A DNA stretch of 59,261 bases, taken from the NCBI RefSeq assembly GCF_000721235.1, contig NZ_JOFH01000036.1:1-59261 (forward strand). Reading direction: 5' to 3'. A model generated the notes under the pieces. It ran no database searches, was not told the DNA's origin, and saw nothing but the letters and a program-made list of their open reading frames with translations. Source of the stretch: Streptomyces olivaceus (GTDB taxonomy: Bacteria; Actinomycetota; Actinomycetes; Streptomycetales; Streptomycetaceae). How positions within the stretch are numbered: the first letter of the stretch is position 1; the number at the start of each line of letters is the position of its first letter. Made by a program: the position numbers and the translations under genes. Positions 58,030-59,261 of this stretch are shown here, in pieces.

Positions 58030-59261
58030 CTGCTGTTCCCATCCCCCCTGCCCGCGCGGGTCCCCCCGCCGCGAGCCAGTGCTGACCGACCCGCGATCGC
58101 GGTGCGGTACTCCCGAACCAGGCGCTCCAGCCCGACGGCCGGGCTGAAGCCCCGCTCGTAGCGGCGCCGGGCCGCGCGCCCCATCTCCCGGTTCCGCTCC
58201 GGCCCGTCCGTGATCCGGCGCAGACCTGCCGCGAGCGAGGCCGGCTCGCCCGGCCGGTGCAGCAGTCCGGTCACCCCGTCCTCGACCAGTTCGACGAAGG
58301 CGCCGTGACCGGCGGCGACGGTCGGCACCCCCGCCGCCATCGCCTCCACGACCACCAGGCCGAACGCCTCCAGCCACGTCGACGGGGCCACCACGGCCAC
58401 CGACCGCGCCACGGCCCGGCGGACCTGCGGCGGGTCGTACAGGCCGACACAGCGCACGTCCCGGCGGCCCGCGGCCCACGCGGTCACCTCGCCCTCCAGC
58501 GGCCCGGTGCCGGCGATCACGAGCGGCACGCCCACACCGCCGTCCGCGGCCAGCTCGTCCCACGCGGCCATGAGCAGCCGCACCCCCTTGGCCTCCGCGA
58601 GCCGCCCGAGGAAGAGCAGATGCTCGCCGGGGCCGGTGCGGCGGACGTCCGGGTCGGGCACGAAGTTGTGCTTCACCACCAGGCGTTCGGCCGGCAGACC
58701 GGCTGCCACCAGGACGTCGCGCTGCGCCGCGGAGATGCACAGGAACCGCTCCACGCCCGACCGCCACCGCCGCCGGTTGACCGACAGGCCGACCGCGAGC
58801 GGCACCGTGGCCAGCCGGGAGCCGCGGTAGCAGCCGTGCCGCACGGCGGGCAGCGGCGCCGACCCGACGCACTCCGTGCACGGCCGGCCGTCGCGCTGCA
58901 GCGTGCCGGGCGGGCAGACCTGCGTGTAGTTGTGCAGCGTGGCGACGACCGGTACACCGGCGTCCGCGCAGGCGGCCAGCACCGCCGGGGACAGCAGCGG
59001 GAAGACGTTGTGGACGTGCACCACGTCCGGCCGCTCCGCGCGCAGCCGGGCGGTCAGCTCGGTCCGCACCGCCGGGTTCCACGGCACCGTCAGCGGGATC
59101 GCGGCCTTGCCGATCAGCGACCGGGAGCCGATCTCGTCGCTGCGCCGCTCGAACACCCCGACCCGGTGACCGGCTTCGCGCAGCAGCGCCACCTCCTGGT
59201 CGACGACCTTGTTCTCCCCGCTCGGCTGCGCCGAGGCGTAGCGGTTGTGCACCACGAGGAC
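58026..59261 (-). CDS. Glycosyltransferase family 4, partial at right edge
   Basis: The first visible codons read VLVVHNRYASAQPSGENKVV, so the true start lies just beyond base 59261. The 411 visible residues include VVHVHNVFPLLSPAVLAACA, a cysteine-containing CPPGTLQRDGRPCTECVGS loop, the GT-B C-terminal domain with FLGRLAEAKGVRLLMAAWDE and the donor site PSTWLEAFGLVVVEAMAAGV. GT4 enzymes transfer sugars with retention. It probably comes first among the visible genes of the operon. Confidence 0.88.
   Translation of the reverse strand, partial: VLVVHNRYASAQPSGENKVVDQEVALLREAGHRVGVFERRSDEIGSRSLIGKAAIPLTVPWNPAVRTELTARLRAERPDVVHVHNVFPLLSPAVLAACADAGVPVVATLHNYTQVCPPGTLQRDGRPCTECVGSAPLPAVRHGCYRGSRLATVPLAVGLSVNRRRWRSGVERFLCISAAQRDVLVAAGLPAERLVVKHNFVPDPDVRRTGPGEHLLFLGRLAEAKGVRLLMAAWDELAADGGVGVPLVIAGTGPLEGEVTAWAAGRRDVRCVGLYDPPQVRRAVARSVAVVAPSTWLEAFGLVVVEAMAAGVPTVAAGHGAFVELVEDGVTGLLHRPGEPASLAAGLRRITDGPERNREMGRAARRRYERGFSPAVGLERLVREYRTAIAGRSALARGGGTRAGRGDGNSR

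Overview
The window is very GC-rich, uses GTG starts often, and is packed with gene types typical of actinomycetes: SpoIIE-type phosphatases with GAF/PAS domains, Methyltransf_19, MmyB-type XRE regulators, DUF6126, and dense TetR/GntR/PadR regulation. The best reading is a chromosomal segment of a Streptomyces or a close relative. No rRNA, tRNA, CRISPR array or intact insertion sequence was seen.

Layout. (1) 1-3.05 kb is a decayed region. It holds the first 29 residues of a tyrosine-recombinase-like integrase running off the left edge, a small conserved-looking peptide gene whose C-terminal coding sequence recurs near 3.0 kb, an intact lipoprotein hydrolase and a TerD remnant. (2) 3.06-8.14 kb holds two multidomain SpoIIE phosphatases around an SAM-dependent methyltransferase. 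(3) 8.3-16.1 kb is a urea amidolyase operon: a GntR regulator, an NCS1 permease with a cysteine-rich tail, urea carboxylase and allophanate hydrolase. (4) 16.3-21.7 kb holds an ArsR regulator, an RsbW-like ATPase, a SulP anion transporter, a second, paralogous ArsR divergent from sulP together with a DUF6126 gene, and a GAF-SpoIIE phosphatase. (5) 22.0-25.2 kb is one large Tat-exported discoidin-domain protein with a LacI-type operator beside its start. (6) 25.4-36.5 kb is a run of small regulator-plus-target modules: GntR/ABC, MarR/hydrolase, MmyB-XRE, SDR//TetR, hydrolase//TetR and PadR/HAAS. Most have a recognisable inverted-repeat operator. (7) 36.65-40.0 kb is a three-gene carnitine-to-glycine-betaine operon with an unusual XRE-TetR fusion regulator upstream. 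(8) 40.3-47.6 kb holds an ABC exporter, a methyltransferase, a methyltransferase-ASCH-NUDIX fusion, an MFS transporter with divergent TetR, and a PAP2 phosphatase. (9) 47.6 kb to the right edge is an eleven-gene operon on the minus strand. Its genes are almost all joined by 4-base ATGA/GTGA overlaps, and it looks like a pathway for a modified deoxysugar glycan.

How the genes work together. The glycan operon combines sugar activation (RfbF-like cytidylyltransferase), sugar modification (C-methyltransferase, NAD-dependent epimerase/dehydratase, RmlC-like 3,5-epimerase, PIG-L deacetylase, class III aminotransferase), assembly (GT4, GT2), decoration (pyruvyltransferase-like), export (flippase) and a DUF4910 metallopeptidase-like protein. 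The product is unknown, and this operon is the strongest candidate for an undescribed system here. The urea and carnitine operons are nitrogen/carbon scavenging modules. The SpoIIE phosphatases and the RsbW-like ATPase belong to partner-switching stress signalling, but no sigma factor or anti-sigma antagonist gene lies in the window. Starts were chosen from ribosome-binding sites, signal peptides and family alignment from memory. No database search was run.
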